Positions 14,711-22,535 of a stretch of 33,034 nt of DNA are shown piece by piece (positions within the stretch are counted from its first letter, which is position 1; each line of letters begins with the position of its first letter). The position numbers and the translations under genes were made by a program. The notes under the pieces are model-generated. The model was not told the DNA's origin. It saw nothing but the letters and a program-made list of their open reading frames with translations, and did not search any database. The DNA lies in contig CAYGDT010000004.1 in NCBI GenBank assembly GCA_964348745.1, positions 1 to 33,034 of the forward strand. The letters are read 5' to 3'. The DNA comes from CAYGDT01 sp964348745 (GTDB lineage: Bacteria > Patescibacteriota > Gracilibacteria > Peribacterales > Peribacteraceae).

Positions 14711-17700
14711 ATGCCATTCGACCCCGTCGACCCTAAACAGAGCCTTCCATTGCTTGAAGAAGGAATCCTGCGTTACTGGCGCGAGGAGGACACATTCAAG
14801 CGTTCCATTCGCAAGCGCGGAAAAGTGAGTGATGATGTTTTAGACAATCCTGAGCAAAACACTGCAAGCTCTAAGCTACAAGCTACAAGCTTTTCGTTTT
14901 ACGACGGCCCCCCGTTTGCAACGGGACTCCCTCACTACGGGCACCTGCTTGCCGGAACGATCAAAGACGTGATCCCCCGCTACCAGACTATGCGCGGAAA
15001 TCGCGTGCAGCGGCGGTTCGGGTGGGATTGCCACGGTTTACCCATCGAAAACTTGATCGAGAAAGAGAATGACATCAAGGATAAAACGCAGATCGAAACG
15101 ATGGGCGTGAAGGCTTTCAATGATCTTTGTCGCGCATCCGTGCAGCGCTACACCGGGCAGTGGCGGCAGACCGTGGAGCGCATGGGCCGCTGGGTGGACA
15201 TGGACTGGGACTACAAAACGATGGAGCCGGAATTCATGGAGAGTATCTGGTGGGCGTTTTCCAAATTGCATCAAAAAGACCTGATTTACGAGGGTTTAAA
15301 ACCGATGCACATCTGTCCGCGGTGCGCGACGCCGCTTGCGAACTTCGAAGTGACGCAGGGATACCGCGACCGCACCGACCAATCGGTAATCATGACGTTC
15401 CCTCTGAAGAATGACGCGAAAACCGTGTTGCTTGCATGGACGACGACGCCATGGTCGCTCCCCGGCAATACCTGGCTCGCCGTGAGTCCGAAGATCTCGT
15501 ACGTGAAAGTGAAAGAAGCGGGAAGTGCCGTAGAATTTGTTCTCGCGGAGAAGCTAGTGGAAAAAGTGTTCAAGGGAAAAGAGTACGAAATTACGGGAAA
15601 AGTTCTTGCGAAAGATTTGATTGGACAGCACTACGAACCGCTCTTTCCATATTTCGTCGACCGCGTGATCCCGCGAACTGCTAAGAGTAAAAAACCGGAA
15701 ACTTATGGGCAACGCGTTTTCAAAATTGTGTCGTATGACGACGTGGAAGTCAGTGACGAAGAGGGAACGGGCATCGTGCATGTGACCTCCTGTCTCGGAG
15801 GAGACAGCTACGCCGTGTCCGTACACGAAGACGTCGATGTCATCTACCACGTCGGTATGGACGGGTTCTTCAGTCCGGAGGTTATCGATTTTCAAGGTGT
15901 GCATGTAAAACCCGAGGGCAAAGACCCCATGGCGACCGACAACTTGATCATCAAGTGGCTGAAAGATCATCAACGGTATTTCTCGAATTTCACGTACACG
16001 CACAGCTACCCGCATTGCTGGCGTTGCGATACTCCCCTGCTTCCGTACACAACGAGCTGCTGGTTTGTCGCAGTGGAGAAAATCAAGGAAACAATGCTGC
16101 AATGTAACAGCCGTACCGAGTGGATGCCCGCACACGTACGTGACAAGCGTTTCGGCAAGTGGCTTGCCGATGCGCACGATTGGGCGATCAGCCGCAACCG
16201 GTACTGGGGAACGCCCCTACCGATTTGGCGATTATGTCATGGTGAGCACTGTCGAACCATGACATCCTTCGACAGAGCTCAGGATGACATTTCCGCTACA
16301 AACGATATCGATGTCATCGGTTCCCGCGATGAACTCATGGAGCGCAAACTCGTCCGCTTTACGAAAGTGACCGCCCTGCGACATGCAGAGAGCGAGGGAA
16401 ATTTGATCCCTATCTATCAAGGAAAAGACCCTGGAACGGACCTGACCAAACACGGGAAACAGCAAGCCAAGAGTGCAGGAGTGTGGCTGGGAAAGGGAGA
16501 TGGAATTCCGGTCAGCGTGATTTATACCTCTCCTCTGGCAAGAACGCGACAGACCGCGGAAGCGATCGCGAAGGAGACGGGCGCGAAGGTGATCGTCGAC
16601 GAACGGCTGCGCGAAGTGGACTTTGGCGAGTGGGAAGGCAAGAACGTCGATTTCTCGGATCTGACGTTCATCAAAGCGAGACGGACGCACAAGATCGAAT
16701 CCGGAAAACCGGAGAGCATCTACCACTTCGAAGGCATGGAACCATGGGAGCGCGTGTACAAGCGCGTTACGGAATTTTTGGAAGAGACGCTCCCGAAACA
16801 CAGAAGCGAACACATCGTCGTCGTCACGCACGCCGACCCCATGGTGAACATCGAACATTTCTTCACGAAAGAAGATCCCGTAAAACTCAGTCACCGGCCC
16901 TACCCCGAGAATGCCGTGCCTAAATCGTATTTCTGGGATCACGCGCTTGAGCAGCAGATGGATCTCCATAAAGATACGACCGACGACATTACCTGGTCAG
17001 GACCAAAAACGAAATCGAGTGTGGATGTAACCGTCATCCGACACGGAGAAACCGACTGGAACAAAGCGAAGAAAATACAGGGCGGAAAAAACGATATACC
17101 CCTGAATGACACGGGGAGAGCGCAGGCATTGGACACCGCAAAGAAACTAAAAAAGAAAAAGTTTGATGTTATTGTTTCCTCTAACCTCAAACGCACGCGC
17201 GAAACTGCGGAGATCATCGCGAAGGAGTTGAACATTCCACTGGATGAACCGCTGGAAATTCTCGTGGAACGCAACGTCGGAGACTGGGGAGGAAAAACAC
17301 TCGCCGAAATACAAGAGCAGCAATGTGCGCCTGTGGATACGCACAATGCAGTCATCCGCAACTGCACGCCCAAAGGCGGCGAATCGCTGGATGCCTACAT
17401 GGCGCGCATGGAGCAAGCGATCGATGTGCTGCTGGAACGCTACGCGGGAAAAAAAGTTCTTGTTGTAGCGCATCGCGGCGTCATGCAGTTTTTAAAATTG
17501 CTCGCCGAAAACCTCTCCTACAAAGATGCTCTGGCATTTGTACCGAATAATGCGGAATTCAATTCGTTCTTTATCAATCCCAAGTACAGGCGCATTCCTG
17601 AGGTACTCGATTGTTGGTTTGAAAGCGGTTCGATGCCGTACGCGCAGGTGCACTATCCCTTTGAGATGGCGCATCAAAGGTTAGGGAGAGGGAGCGCTGT

Positions 17701-19195
17701 TCCTCCAGATTTCCCTGCGGATTTCATCGCGGAGGGCATGGACCAGACCCGCGGATGGTTTTACACGCTCACTGTGCTTGGAGCAGCGCTGTTTGAGACA
17801 TCGCCCTTCGAACACTGCGTGGTCAACGGCATCGTGCTTGCGGAGGACGGGAAGAAAATGAGTAAGCGCCTGAAAAACTATCCCGAGCCACTCGAAGTCG
17901 TGCACCGCCACGGCGCCGACGCCGTGCGCTTTACGCTTATGAGCAGCCCCGCCGTGCGCGGCGAAGATTTGCGTTTCTCCGAGAAGCTCGTCGAAGAAAC
18001 AGTGCGCAGCGTCCTACTGCCGCTGTGGAACACCTACAGTTTCTTTGTCACCTACGCCAATGCGTGTCAGTTTGAGCCTGTCGAAAGCAGGAGGGCATCG
18101 CAGCATCCGCTGGATGTGTGGATCCGCGCGGAGATGCAAGATCTCACAAACCGCATGACGAAGGAACTCGACAGCTACGACCTCTCTGCAACATGTGGAC
18201 AGATCCACGAGAGCATCGACATGCTGACCAACTGGTACGTGCGCCTCTCGCGACGCCGTTTCGCAGGAAAAGGAGTGTTCGATGCCTACCCGGACGCAAC
18301 CGGCGATGCACAGAACGCAGAGCGTCATGATGCACTTTCGACATTGTACGACGTCCTGCTGACACTCTCGCAGCTGCTCGCACCATTCTGTCCGTTTCTC
18401 ACAGAGGCGATCTACCTAAACCTCGTTTCTAAAGACCACGATTCAATTCACTTTACCGATTGGCCGAAAACACGGGAGCTTTCGCGGTCAGAAAGGCAGC
18501 TCTTGGAAAAAACCCGCATGCTGCGCACGATCGTCAACCTCGGCAATTCCATCCGCTCCAACGCGACAATCAAAGTACGACAGCCACTTGCAAAAGCAAC
18601 GATCGCACTGCCGGTATCCTTGAACATCGATGTTACGCAGGAAGATCTGGATCTCCTGCGACAGGAACTGAACGTAAAAGAAGTCTCGTTTGCGGACAAT
18701 CCCGAAGAACTGGCCGAAAGCTATGTATTGGTAGATGCTCGAAAAGTAGGACCGCGCCTCGGCGGCCGCGTGCAGGAGGTGATCAAAGCCGGCAAGGGGG
18801 GTGAGTACTCCGTCCAAGACGACGGAAGGATTCTGATCCTCGATGAGGTCCTCGCACCCGATGAAGCGCAGATCGTGTACCGCGGAAAAGAAGGACAAGA
18901 TGCCGCAGCGGACAGGGGGGTGGTCGTCACACTGGATACAACCGTGACCGACGCTCTCAAGCTCGAAGGCGACGCGCGCGATCTTATTCGTGCCATCCAA
19001 CGCATCCGCAAAGAATCGGGGCTCGCATTCACCGATACGATCGTGTTGCAGGTTGAGGGCGCAAACGATGTGATTGCAACGCATAAAGAGCTCATAGAAT
19101 CCGAAACCCGCGCGAAGTTCGACAGTTGTGATGGAGAGGATCACACCATTGAAATGGGAGACAGGAAAGTAGTTATACGATTACGAAAGCAGTAG
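14711..19195 (+). CDS. ileS: Isoleucyl-tRNA synthetase with two inserted histidine-phosphatase domains
   Basis: IleRS charges tRNA-Ile with isoleucine. The ATG gives MPFDPVDPKQSLPLLEEGIL, the usual N-terminus; a TTG at 14687 is possible but unlikely. Hallmarks are HYGH (75-78), the editing TTTPWSLPGNTW segment (about 243-254), NRYWGTPLPIW, DCWFESGSMPYAQ, KMSKR (1049-1053), an anticodon-binding domain and a long C-terminal DUF5915-type region. At 1494 residues it is about 400 longer than expected. The excess is two phosphoglycerate-mutase-like domains on either side of the motif DLHKDTTDDITW (751-762): the first at about 552-748 (LRHAES, SPLARTRQTAE, VDFGEWEG, THADP), the second at about 773-955 (IRHGETDWN, SNLKRTRETAE, VAHRG). 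Both keep catalytic histidines. The editing motif is atypical (HVTSCLGGDSY, 357-367). Repeats interrupt the frame at two places. Confidence 0.96.
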   Translation: MPFDPVDPKQSLPLLEEGILRYWREEDTFKRSIRKRGKVSDDVLDNPEQNTASSKLQATSFSFYDGPPFATGLPHYGHLLAGTIKDVIPRYQTMRGNRVQRRFGWDCHGLPIENLIEKENDIKDKTQIETMGVKAFNDLCRASVQRYTGQWRQTVERMGRWVDMDWDYKTMEPEFMESIWWAFSKLHQKDLIYEGLKPMHICPRCATPLANFEVTQGYRDRTDQSVIMTFPLKNDAKTVLLAWTTTPWSLPGNTWLAVSPKISYVKVKEAGSAVEFVLAEKLVEKVFKGKEYEITGKVLAKDLIGQHYEPLFPYFVDRVIPRTAKSKKPETYGQRVFKIVSYDDVEVSDEEGTGIVHVTSCLGGDSYAVSVHEDVDVIYHVGMDGFFSPEVIDFQGVHVKPEGKDPMATDNLIIKWLKDHQRYFSNFTYTHSYPHCWRCDTPLLPYTTSCWFVAVEKIKETMLQCNSRTEWMPAHVRDKRFGKWLADAHDWAISRNRYWGTPLPIWRLCHGEHCRTMTSFDRAQDDISATNDIDVIGSRDELMERKLVRFTKVTALRHAESEGNLIPIYQGKDPGTDLTKHGKQQAKSAGVWLGKGDGIPVSVIYTSPLARTRQTAEAIAKETGAKVIVDERLREVDFGEWEGKNVDFSDLTFIKARRTHKIESGKPESIYHFEGMEPWERVYKRVTEFLEETLPKHRSEHIVVVTHADPMVNIEHFFTKEDPVKLSHRPYPENAVPKSYFWDHALEQQMDLHKDTTDDITWSGPKTKSSVDVTVIRHGETDWNKAKKIQGGKNDIPLNDTGRAQALDTAKKLKKKKFDVIVSSNLKRTRETAEIIAKELNIPLDEPLEILVERNVGDWGGKTLAEIQEQQCAPVDTHNAVIRNCTPKGGESLDAYMARMEQAIDVLLERYAGKKVLVVAHRGVMQFLKLLAENLSYKDALAFVPNNAEFNSFFINPKYRRIPEVLDCWFESGSMPYAQVHYPFEMAHQRLGRGSAVPPDFPADFIAEGMDQTRGWFYTLTVLGAALFETSPFEHCVVNGIVLAEDGKKMSKRLKNYPEPLEVVHRHGADAVRFTLMSSPAVRGEDLRFSEKLVEETVRSVLLPLWNTYSFFVTYANACQFEPVESRRASQHPLDVWIRAEMQDLTNRMTKELDSYDLSATCGQIHESIDMLTNWYVRLSRRRFAGKGVFDAYPDATGDAQNAERHDALSTLYDVLLTLSQLLAPFCPFLTEAIYLNLVSKDHDSIHFTDWPKTRELSRSERQLLEKTRMLRTIVNLGNSIRSNATIKVRQPLAKATIALPVSLNIDVTQEDLDLLRQELNVKEVSFADNPEELAESYVLVDARKVGPRLGGRVQEVIKAGKGGEYSVQDDGRILILDEVLAPDEAQIVYRGKEGQDAAADRGVVVTLDTTVTDALKLEGDARDLIRAIQRIRKESGLAFTDTIVLQVEGANDVIATHKELIESETRAKFDSCDGEDHTIEMGDRKVVIRLRKQ
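14866..14893 (+). repeat. Heptamer array inside ileS coding sequence
   Basis: Units AAGCTCT, AAGCTAC, AAGCTAC, AAGCTTT, translated as part of ASSKLQATSFSF just before the catalytic FYDGPPFATG. It is the reverse complement of the family at 4148-4175, so the same repeat occurs both between genes and inside one. Confidence 0.85.
16236..16290 (+). repeat. Double palindromic repeat inside ileS
   Basis: Bases 16236-16263 form a palindromic unit with arms GTCATGGT and ACCATGAC; bases 16261-16288 form a second one (GACATCCTTCGACAGAGCTC, then AGGATGAC). They are translated as GEHCRTMTSFDRAQDD right after PIWRLC. The outer arms match those of the ribH and alaS elements, but the CCTGCC core is absent. 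Confidence 0.8.
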
Positions 19196-19205
19196 ACTCT
19201 CTACG

Positions 19206-19601
19206 ATGATCAAGAGCGAATCCAGCCACACTCCCCTCAAACTTCTTCTGAAGTTTGTACTCAACGTCCTTCTTGTTTGGGTGCTTGCGACGTACGTGAG
19301 CCAGTACTTTTCCCTCACAGGAGGAATCCCCGCTTTCGTCATCGTCGGTGCGTTGATCTCGCTGCTCAATATTTTCTTCCGTCCGATCCTCGCGATTGTC
19401 ACGCTGCCGCTGAAGCTTGTAGCTACAATCGTCGCCGTGATCGTCGTCAACGGGGTATTCGTGTACGTGGTGCAACTTTTTACCCTGCGCATGGACCCCG
19501 CACTTGTTCGTCTGGAAATCTACGGCGGACCGTGGGGCTGGATCGTCATTGCATGTTGCTTTGGACTGGCAAACTGGGTGATGAAGGAGATGTTTAAGTA
19601 G
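19206..19601 (+). CDS. Phage-holin-4-2/YvlD-type membrane protein
   Basis: A 131-residue integral membrane protein with four hydrophobic helices. It matches the YvlD-like family (Pfam Phage_holin_4_2): the first helix (LLLKFVLNVLLVWVLATYV), ISLLNIFFRPILAIVTLPLK and a C-terminal GLANWVMKEM are characteristic. Despite the family name, members are ordinary chromosomal proteins of uncertain function, not proven holins. It follows ileS by ten bases and is likely cotranscribed. Its TAG stop sits just before a nonamer tandem array. Confidence 0.85.
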   Translation: MIKSESSHTPLKLLLKFVLNVLLVWVLATYVSQYFSLTGGIPAFVIVGALISLLNIFFRPILAIVTLPLKLVATIVAVIVVNGVFVYVVQLFTLRMDPALVRLEIYGGPWGWIVIACCFGLANWVMKEMFK

Positions 19602-19607
19602 TAGGGA

Positions 19608-19643
19608 TACCGGGGAATCCGGGGATACCTGGGAGTCCGGGGA
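19608..19643. repeat. Nonamer tandem array between two gene ends
   Basis: Four 9-base units in register: TACCGGGGA, ATCCGGGGA, TACCTGGGA, GTCCGGGGA. It fills the gap between the stop of the YvlD-type gene and the complement of the stop of the four-helix-bundle gene, which begins at the next base. Confidence 0.9.
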
Positions 19644-20003
19644 TTAGACCTCTAGGGATTTGCGAAGCTTCATCAATAGGAAACTGACTCTGTTGATCAT
19701 GCCATCAGTGTCTTCAAATATTTTTCTTTCTACGTAATGCAAATCAAACGACAAACGGAGCTGTACATGTAATTCCTCCAACGAAGCCTGCGCTGTTTCA
19801 AAGTATCGCAACTTTTCCTTCTGTGATCTCTTCGCATTCCCCTCTGCAATGTTCATCGGTACACTGTACGACGATCTCCTCATCTGATTAGAAAGTGCAA
19901 AGACTTCATATTTTGGAAAGAGTACTGTCAGTGCATAGATATGCAGGCATAATTCATAGGAGCGTTGCCAGACAACCAGTTTTTCGTGCGGTCGTATATG
20001 CAT
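19644..20003 (-). CDS. Four-helix-bundle (S23/IVS-type) protein
   Basis: A 119-residue protein of the family first seen encoded in 23S rRNA intervening sequences. The ATG used gives MHIRPHEKLVVWQRSYEL, the usual start; the longer frame only adds translated repeat sequence. Family features: the KLVVWQRSYEL helix, the LSNQMRRSSYSVPMNIAEGN segment, and a C-terminal helix. Members are small helical pentamers of unknown cellular function. Here the gene is free-standing, not within an rRNA gene. It is flanked by nonamer arrays on both sides. Confidence 0.88.
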   Translation of the reverse strand: MHIRPHEKLVVWQRSYELCLHIYALTVLFPKYEVFALSNQMRRSSYSVPMNIAEGNAKRSQKEKLRYFETAQASLEELHVQLRLSFDLHYVERKIFEDTDGMINRVSFLLMKLRKSLEV

Positions 20004-20038
20004 AAGTGCAGCATATGCCCCGCAAAACCGCTTGCGTA

Positions 20039-20083
20039 TCCCTGGATGCTCCGGATTCTCCGGATGCACTGGATTCTCCTTAT
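20039..20083. repeat. Nonamer tandem array upstream of four-helix gene
   Basis: Five 9-base units: TCCCTGGAT, GCTCCGGAT, TCTCCGGAT, GCACTGGAT, TCTCCTTAT. They share the C-C-G-G-A core with the array at 19608-19643, in the other orientation, so the four-helix gene is framed by related arrays. Confidence 0.85.
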
Positions 20084-20121
20084 AGAAAAGCCAAATTTCC
20101 TGTTCCACCACCTTCCAGAAC

Positions 20122-20316
20122 CTATAAGCTTTTATTAATAAAATCATTCAACGCCCAACTCATGCCCTTGATCGCGGCTTTGGGAGGAATTTGGTGATGC
20201 GAGGAGACGACGCCGAATTCGCTGTCGGTCTTCTTCCATCCGAAGACGATGAAACTCGGTACGCCGAGCTCGGCGAGGAACGCTTCGATCTTCTTCTGTA
20301 TTTCTAGTTGATCCAT
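20122..20316 (-). CDS. Small unrecognised 64-residue protein
   Basis: A short acidic-basic helical protein: a charged N-terminal helix (MDQLEIQKKIEAFLAELG), a strand (SFIVFGWKK), then a histidine-containing loop (VVSSHHQIPPKAAIKGMSW) and a C-terminal helix. The sequence reads like a genuine folded small protein rather than a chance frame. It lies between the aquaporin and the four-helix-bundle gene on the same strand. Function unknown; it lacks DNA-binding or membrane signatures. Confidence 0.62.
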   Translation of the reverse strand: MDQLEIQKKIEAFLAELGVPSFIVFGWKKTDSEFGVVSSHHQIPPKAAIKGMSWALNDFINKSL

Positions 20317-20333
20317 GGGATTGAGTGGAATGT

Positions 20334-20354
20334 GTTCTTAGTTCTTGGTTCTTA
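20334..20354. repeat. GTTCTTA heptamer array
   Basis: Three units, GTTCTTA, GTTCTTG, GTTCTTA. They are the reverse complement of the TAAGAAC-type units at 20388-20413, so the two arrays face each other across a 33-base spacer and could pair. Confidence 0.75.
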
Positions 20355-20387
20355 GAAAAGAACTTAAGATGGTGCCACATTGTAGCA

Positions 20388-20413
20388 AACTAAGAACTAG
20401 GAACTAGGAACTA
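20388..20413. repeat. GAACTAG array supplying the aquaporin stop
   Basis: Identical over 26 bases to 7350-7375. Its last three bases (CTA, 20411-20413) are the complement of the aquaporin TAG stop codon, so the repeat itself ends the gene. Confidence 0.9.
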
Positions 20414-21010
20414 TTTCGTCATCCATCTGAATGCGAGCGCTCCGAGCCCTCCGCCAAGCAGCGGACCTGCGATGTAACTCAGCGAAAGCGAACCAATACC
20501 GAGCGCAACAGCGGGGTTCAGTACACCGTTACTGACGACAGAAGCGATCAGAATGCCCATGAGGAGCGAACCTCCGACGACCGCGCCCGAAGCACCCGCG
20601 CCGACTTTACCTGTCGCAACCGAGGCGACAGCAAAGACCAACAGGAACGCACCTGCTGCTTCCGCGAGAACGATGACAAAAGAATCCGCACCTCCTGCGA
20701 CGGGCACCGATCCAGTCAGCGTATTGACGGTGAGCATCGCAAGACTTGCACCGACCACCTGAGACGCTACGTAGAACAGAGAGTCTTTCGGTGTGATCTT
20801 TTTGATACAGAGCATTCCAAACGTCACACAGGGATTAATATGCGCGCCGGAAACGGGACCGATGGTATACACGAACATCGCGACGATGAGACCTGCGATT
20901 ACCGGTGTTGCAACGGGGAGCTCAAAGAGGATCGAGAGCGAAACACCGAGTGTGAGCGTGAACGTCGCGAGCATTTCGGCGGAATATTTTTTGAGTGAAG
21001 CGGTGGACAT
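20411..21010 (-). CDS. Aquaporin / MIP-family channel
   Basis: A 199-residue integral membrane channel for water or small neutral solutes. Six hydrophobic segments can be seen, and the two re-entrant loops carry SGAHINPCVTFG (N59-P60-C61) and SNGVLNPAVALG (N165-P166-A167). The first motif is NPC rather than NPA, and the arginine that normally follows the second motif (NPAR) is replaced by valine, so selectivity may differ from classical water channels. The protein is shorter than typical aquaporins (about 230 or more). An extended -10 lies about 26 bases upstream of the ATG. The stop codon comes from a tandem repeat. Confidence 0.92.
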   Translation of the reverse strand: MSTASLKKYSAEMLATFTLTLGVSLSILFELPVATPVIAGLIVAMFVYTIGPVSGAHINPCVTFGMLCIKKITPKDSLFYVASQVVGASLAMLTVNTLTGSVPVAGGADSFVIVLAEAAGAFLLVFAVASVATGKVGAGASGAVVGGSLLMGILIASVVSNGVLNPAVALGIGSLSLSYIAGPLLGGGLGALAFRWMTK

Positions 21011-21035
21011 GGAGAGTGGGGGGATGTTGGGGAGA

Positions 21036-21044
21036 AGTATAACA
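21036..21044 (-). promoter_or_regulatory. Extended -10 promoter for aquaporin gene
   Basis: On the minus strand the sequence reads TGTTATACT, an extended -10 (TGn plus TATACT), 25 bases before the ATG. No good -35 accompanies it, which fits an extended -10 promoter. Confidence 0.5.
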
Positions 21045-21050
21045 CGAGTA

Positions 21051-21085
21051 TTAGGTATTAGGTATTTGGAATTAGGAATGAGTAA
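21051..21085. repeat. TTAGGTA heptamer array
   Basis: Five 7-base units: TTAGGTA twice, TTTGGAA, TTAGGAA, TGAGTAA. It lies in the divergent promoter region between the aquaporin and the second SLH gene. Confidence 0.8.
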
Positions 21086-21094
21086 TTCGTACTA

Positions 21095-21103
21095 TGCTAT
21101 AAT
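21095..21103 (+). promoter_or_regulatory. Extended -10 promoter for SLH gene
   Basis: TGCTATAAT is a perfect extended -10. Transcription should begin near 21110, which limits the possible start codons of the following gene. Confidence 0.6.
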
Positions 21104-21148
21104 TTATCCATACCTTCCTTTCGACATTCCATTACTGTTTTTTCCTTC

Positions 21149-22285
21149 GTGCTTCTTCTCTGGAGCACGCCTGTTTCCGCGAAGTTTTTCGATTTCGATG
21201 AGACGCATCCTTACTTCGATGCGATCCAGTACCTGACAATTAACAGTATTGTTCAAGGATACGAGAACCGCTCCTTCCAACCCGACCGTACAATCAACCG
21301 CGCGGAGTTTACAAAAATCCTGATGAACGCCGTGTTCCCCGCAAGCGTGAGCGATGGTTGTTTAAGCGCACTGGATGATGCGGCGGTGAATCCTGTCCTT
21401 CCCGCGTTCAATTTTCCCGATGTCCCCCGCGACGCATGGTTTGCCCCTGCAATTTGCGCGGCATGGACGAACGGCATCGTCGATGGATATCCCGACGGGC
21501 GGTTCCGTCCGGAGGAAGGCGTAAAGTTTGTAGAAGCCGCGAAGATGCTCTCGCTCGCGTACGGGCTTACGGGCGTAGAGCTGCCGAACCTCGGAGCTGG
21601 CTACGAACTGTGGTACACGCCGTATGTGGAATTTTTGGCTGCCGAGAATGCAATCCCCGTCGGTATTCATGATCTCGCTCAGAATATCAACCGCGGAGAG
21701 ATGGCAGAACTCATATACCGTCTGAAGGACGCGCCGTATGCCCTGCCGCCCGTCAACCGCGCGTCGAAAACTACGCAGGACGTTGCCTACCCGCTCACGT
21801 GGAAAGAGTATGTGAACGAAGACTATACTTTCACATTCCAGTACCCCAATATCTGGCCTGCTCCCAGTTTCCTCCCCCGTGGAAGCTACGACGGCCGCAG
21901 CCCCTACGTTCGGTCGGAGTGGACGGTCTACTTCGGTCCGAACAAAGAGGAAAACTGCATGGGGCAGCAGCTCTGCGTCGCGCGGGATATGTGGATCGAT
22001 GGATATGCACTCTCCGACAGCGACGCCATCATTAATGCGATTAGTAGCGATGTGGAGTTTATTGAACTGGAAGACAACGTAACGATCAACGGCCTGCCGA
22101 CACTGATCGTGCAGGAGGAAGTCGGCGACTGTATCGACCGCCGAGCATTTTACTTCGGTGCGCGTTGGATCTACGTGCTCAATGTCCGTTGCGGGGGGCA
22201 AGACAAAACACTCTACAATTTCTTCGATCAGGTGATCCAGAGTTTTGAAGAAATCGACGAGCGACCACCGGAACACCGGAAGTAG
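21149..22285 (+). CDS. SLH-domain exported protein
   Basis: An exported, probably cell-wall-bound protein. Three SLH repeats are recognisable (FFDFDETHPYFDAIQYL with GYENRSFQPDRTINRAEF; FPDVPRDAWFAPAICAA with GYPDGRFRPEEGVKFVEA; a weaker third with ISP-like NINRGEMAELIY). The C-terminal 170 residues form a beta-rich unknown domain with four cysteines (ENCMGQQLC, GDCIDRR, NVRCGG) that could form disulfides. The first usable start codon is GTG 21149, which leaves only a short signal peptide. The frame is open back to 21086 and encodes a better one, including RHS before the hydrophobic core and VSA at its end. No ATG, GTG or TTG occurs there, but ATA at 21110 coincides with the predicted transcription start. 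Confidence 0.85.
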   Translation: MLLLWSTPVSAKFFDFDETHPYFDAIQYLTINSIVQGYENRSFQPDRTINRAEFTKILMNAVFPASVSDGCLSALDDAAVNPVLPAFNFPDVPRDAWFAPAICAAWTNGIVDGYPDGRFRPEEGVKFVEAAKMLSLAYGLTGVELPNLGAGYELWYTPYVEFLAAENAIPVGIHDLAQNINRGEMAELIYRLKDAPYALPPVNRASKTTQDVAYPLTWKEYVNEDYTFTFQYPNIWPAPSFLPRGSYDGRSPYVRSEWTVYFGPNKEENCMGQQLCVARDMWIDGYALSDSDAIINAISSDVEFIELEDNVTINGLPTLIVQEEVGDCIDRRAFYFGARWIYVLNVRCGGQDKTLYNFFDQVIQSFEEIDERPPEHRK

Positions 22286-22535
22286 ATGATACTGTAGGAG
22301 ATCATTCTCTTGACTGCCTACGGGCTCAAAAAAAGCGTGGTACGTCGTTTTATAGGGCAAATATGTGATAGACTATGAGTCTTGATCGTTTGCATCATCG
22401 GTATTTCACTCCCATGGTCTTCCTCCCATAAAACAATTCATCGCGAAGTCGGGCTTTGCCCGACTGGAGCGATTCGTTATAGGGAAAGGATGGTCCATGG
22501 AAGGAAAACCGTAGGTTTGCCTTCCATGAAATCGT
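22286..22535 (+). other. tmRNA upstream region with two strong hairpins
   Basis: A possible extended -10 (TGATAGACT, 22366-22374) would start transcription about 155 bases before tmRNA. Two hairpins lie between: AGTCGGGC-TTT-GCCCGACT (22447-22465, perfect) and 22496-22528, whose arms CATGGAAGG and CCTTCCATG plus inner AAACC/GGTTT pair around a GTA loop. Neither is followed by a T run, so they do not look like terminators. They may belong to a long tmRNA precursor. Confidence 0.45.

Noticed and set aside
19206..19601. Prophage holin indicating a phage
   Set aside because: The YvlD-type family is chromosomal and no other phage genes are near; the family name is historical.
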